From Citrobacter freundii ATCC 8090 = MTCC 1658 = NBRC 12681 (lineage in GTDB: Bacteria; Pseudomonadota; Gammaproteobacteria; Enterobacterales; Enterobacteriaceae): a DNA stretch of 64,000 nt. Location: NCBI RefSeq assembly GCF_011064845.1, contig NZ_CP049015.1:3844001-3908000 (forward strand), read 5' to 3'. A program made the position numbers and the translations under genes. The notes under the pieces were generated by a model that saw only the letters and a list, made by a program, of their open reading frames with translations, ran no database searches and was not told where the DNA came from. Shown here piece after piece: positions 61,759-64,000 of the stretch; the first letter of the stretch is position 1; each line of letters starts with the position of its first letter.

Positions 61759-61783
61759 TGGAATATCCTGAAATTTCAATACA

Positions 61784-61874
61784 GTAGGCCGGATAAGGCG
61801 ACATCCGGCAACATAGCAATGCCTGATGGCAACGCTAACGCGTCTTATCAGGCCTACAAGGTTATCCGGCCTAC
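61784..61874. repeat. REP cluster between relA and mazG
   Basis: Three REP half- or full units: GTAGGCCGGATAAGGCG (61784), TGCCTGATGGCAACGC with inverse (61820-61857), and GTTATCCGGCCTAC (61861-61874). Confidence 0.8.
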
Positions 61875-61881
61875 ATAATGA

Positions 61882-64000
61882 TTAATTACCGTGCAGACGA
61901 CGTGCGTCGATCACATCCGGTACCTGGTTCAGCTTGCCGAGCACGCGCCCGAGCACCTGCAGGTTGTAGATTTCGATGGTCATATCAATGGTGGCAAGCT
62001 GTTGTTTGGTATCACTCCGGCTGGCAACTCCCAGCACGTTTACCTTCTCGTTGGCGAGAATCGTGGTGATATCACGTAACAAGCCACTGCGATCGTTGGC
62101 CTGGACGCGAACCACCAGCGAATACCCTGCAGAGTAACTTTCGCCCCAGACCGCATCAACAATACGTTCCGGCGCATGGGAACGCAGCTCAGTCAGCTGT
62201 TCACAATCCGCCCGGTGCACGGAAATACCGCGTCCCTGGGTAATAAACCCGACAATCTCATCGCCTGGAATCGGCTGGCAGCAGCGAGCGATGTGGTGCA
62301 TCAGGTTACCTACCCCTTCCACCACGACACGACCGTCGTCTTTACGGCGACTTTGCGGTGCGTGCGTTTTCTGCTGAAGCTGTTTCAGCGCGGCGGCATC
62401 CTGTTCGGCAGCGCTTGGCTTATTAAACTGCGCCTGCAGGAAATTCACCATCTGGTTGAGGCGGATGTCTCCTCCGCCAATCGCCGCCAACAGTTCATCC
62501 AGCTCATTGAAACTGTAGCGCGGCAGCAGATGTTTTTCCGCTTCTTTCAGGCTGATGCCTAAATGCGCCAGTTCATCGTCGAGGATCTGGCGACCTGCAA
62601 GAATGTTCTTATCACGGTCCTGTTTACGGAACCAGGCGTGGATCTTCGAACGCCCACGACTGGTGGTTACATAGCCAAGGTTAGGGTTCAACCAGTCGCG
62701 GCTTGGGTTTGGCTGTTTCTGGGTGATAATTTCAATTTGATCGCCCATCTGTAGTTGGTAGGTAAACGGTACGATGCGTCCACCAATTTTCGCGCCAATG
62801 CAACGATGCCCCACATCACTATGAATGTGGTAAGCAAAATCGAGCGGCGTGGAGCCTGCTGGCAGATCCACAACGTCGCCTTTCGGTGTAAAGACGTACA
62901 CGCGGTCATCAAAGACCTGGCTACGAACTTCATCCAGCATTTCACCGGAATCTGCCATCTCTTCCTGCCAGGCGATCAGCTTACGCAGCCATGCAATACG
63001 ATCTTCATGACCAGAGCGCGCGGCGCCTGAAGCAGTGCCCTCTTTGTACTTCCAGTGTGCCGCGACGCCCAGTTCGGCATCTTCGTGCATCTGTTTAGTA
63101 CGGATCTGAATTTCAATAGTTTTCCCACCCGGCCCCAGCACAACCGTATGGATTGACTGGTAGCCGTTGGGTTTCGGGTTCGCGACGTAGTCATCAAACT
63201 CATCCGGCAGATGGCGATAGTGAGTATGTACTATCCCGAGCGCGGCATAGCAGTCCTGTAAACGCTCTGCCACGATACGCACTGCGCGCACATCGAACAG
63301 TTCATCGAAGGCCAACTGCTTTTTCTGCATTTTGCGCCAGATGCTGTAGATATGCTTCGGACGCCCGTACACTTCAGCTTTGACGCCTTCCGTTTTCATC
63401 TCTGAGCGCAAATGACCAACGAACTCATCAATGTAATGCTCCCTGTCGATACGACGTTCATGCAGCAGCTTGGCAATGCGTTTGTATTCAGCCGGGTGCA
63501 GATAACGGAAGCAGTAATCTTCCAGCTCCCATTTTAATTGCCCGATTCCCAAACGGTTGGCCAGCGGTGCATAGATATTGGTGCACTCTTTTGCCGCCAG
63601 AACGCGTTCATCTTCCGGCGCGTCTTTCACTTCACGCAGATGGGCAATCCGCTCTGCCAGCTTGATGACCACACAGCGGAAGTCATCTACCATTGCCAGC
63701 AGCATGCGGCGGACGTTATCGACCTGCTCGGAAGAAACTGAATCGGTATGCGTGGCTTTAAGCTGGCGTATCGCCGCCATATCACGCACGCCGTGGATAA
63801 GATGAACAATGGATTTGCCCACGCTCTCGCGCAGGATGTCTTCACTTACCACGTTGGCATCAGCCAGAGGGAACAGCATTGCTGCACGCAGCGTGTCGAT
63901 ATCCATGCTCAACATGGAGAGAATTTCTACCATCTCCACGCCACGCCACAGCAGCAGATCCGCATCCGGATGCCCCTGTGTCTGCTGGAGGCAGTACGCC
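61882..64000 (-). CDS. relA: RelA, (p)ppGpp synthetase I (partial, 5' end missing)
   Basis: The C-terminal 705 or so residues of a protein of about 744; the frame continues past 63939 to the right edge (LLLWRGVEMVEIL). Domains seen: inactive HD-like region, synthetase (YGRPKHIYSIWRKM and RAVRIVAERLQDCYAALG), TGS (VYVFTPKGDVVDLP), and C-terminal ACT/RRM. It makes ppGpp on stalled ribosomes. The window simply truncates it. Confidence 0.96.
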   Translation of the reverse strand, partial: AYCLQQTQGHPDADLLLWRGVEMVEILSMLSMDIDTLRAAMLFPLADANVVSEDILRESVGKSIVHLIHGVRDMAAIRQLKATHTDSVSSEQVDNVRRMLLAMVDDFRCVVIKLAERIAHLREVKDAPEDERVLAAKECTNIYAPLANRLGIGQLKWELEDYCFRYLHPAEYKRIAKLLHERRIDREHYIDEFVGHLRSEMKTEGVKAEVYGRPKHIYSIWRKMQKKQLAFDELFDVRAVRIVAERLQDCYAALGIVHTHYRHLPDEFDDYVANPKPNGYQSIHTVVLGPGGKTIEIQIRTKQMHEDAELGVAAHWKYKEGTASGAARSGHEDRIAWLRKLIAWQEEMADSGEMLDEVRSQVFDDRVYVFTPKGDVVDLPAGSTPLDFAYHIHSDVGHRCIGAKIGGRIVPFTYQLQMGDQIEIITQKQPNPSRDWLNPNLGYVTTSRGRSKIHAWFRKQDRDKNILAGRQILDDELAHLGISLKEAEKHLLPRYSFNELDELLAAIGGGDIRLNQMVNFLQAQFNKPSAAEQDAAALKQLQQKTHAPQSRRKDDGRVVVEGVGNLMHHIARCCQPIPGDEIVGFITQGRGISVHRADCEQLTELRSHAPERIVDAVWGESYSAGYSLVVRVQANDRSGLLRDITTILANEKVNVLGVASRSDTKQQLATIDMTIEIYNLQVLGRVLGKLNQVPDVIDARRLHGN

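Overview
The window is chromosomal DNA from a member of the Enterobacteriaceae close to Escherichia and Salmonella. Citrobacter is my best guess, but this is not proven. The backbone runs hycB-hycA / hypABCDE-fhlA-ygbA ... mutS ... hosA-ecdBCD-rpoS-nlpD-pcm-surE-truD-ispFD-ftsB-ygbE-cysCND-iap-cysHIJ-queD-queE ... eno-pyrG-mazG-relA. This is the E. coli/Salmonella gene order, with near-identical proteins and REP-type palindromes scattered between genes. hycB (left edge) and relA (right edge) are cut by the window ends.

1-7.3 kb is the formate-regulon block. It holds the start of hyc, the nickel-hydrogenase maturation genes hypA-E, the formate-responsive sigma-54 activator fhlA, and ygbA behind a probable NsrR site. 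Two face-to-face sigma-54 promoters and repeated FhlA-like motifs are visible.

7.3-31.3 kb, between fhlA/ygbA and mutS, is accessory DNA. In Salmonella this chromosomal position holds SPI-1. Here it contains five parts: (a) a carbon-use module with a MaeA-type malic enzyme, a DcuC-type carrier, an RpiR regulator, a fumarase/ASL-superfamily lyase, a general porin and an exported SGNH hydrolase, tied together by four copies of a GRGAA-N7-TTCCC palindrome; (b) sitABCD (Mn/Fe uptake) with MntR and Fur sites; (c) a compact operon of two SMR transporters, a CutC-like glycyl radical enzyme and its activase, with no microcompartment genes; (d) a MarT/FidL-like membrane regulator pair; (e) an RND efflux pair plus an AI-2E-family permease. 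A 47-codon integrase remnant and a perfect 13-bp inverted repeat sit at the mutS edge.

31.4-53.6 kb is mostly conserved core: mutS; a hok/sok type I toxin locus; the HosA-controlled hydroxyarylic acid decarboxylase operon; the stationary-phase and isoprenoid cluster; and the sulfate assimilation genes. The iap-cysH interval, where E. coli K-12 carries its type I-E CRISPR-Cas locus, is only 44 bp here and has no CRISPR.

53.6-64 kb holds queE, then an inserted amino-sugar module (NanE-like epimerase, PTS EIICB, RpiR regulator), then eno, pyrG, mazG and the bulk of relA.

The main candidates for something undescribed are the microcompartment-free cut-like operon with a paired SMR transporter, and the lyase/malic enzyme/DcuC/porin/SGNH module with its shared operator.
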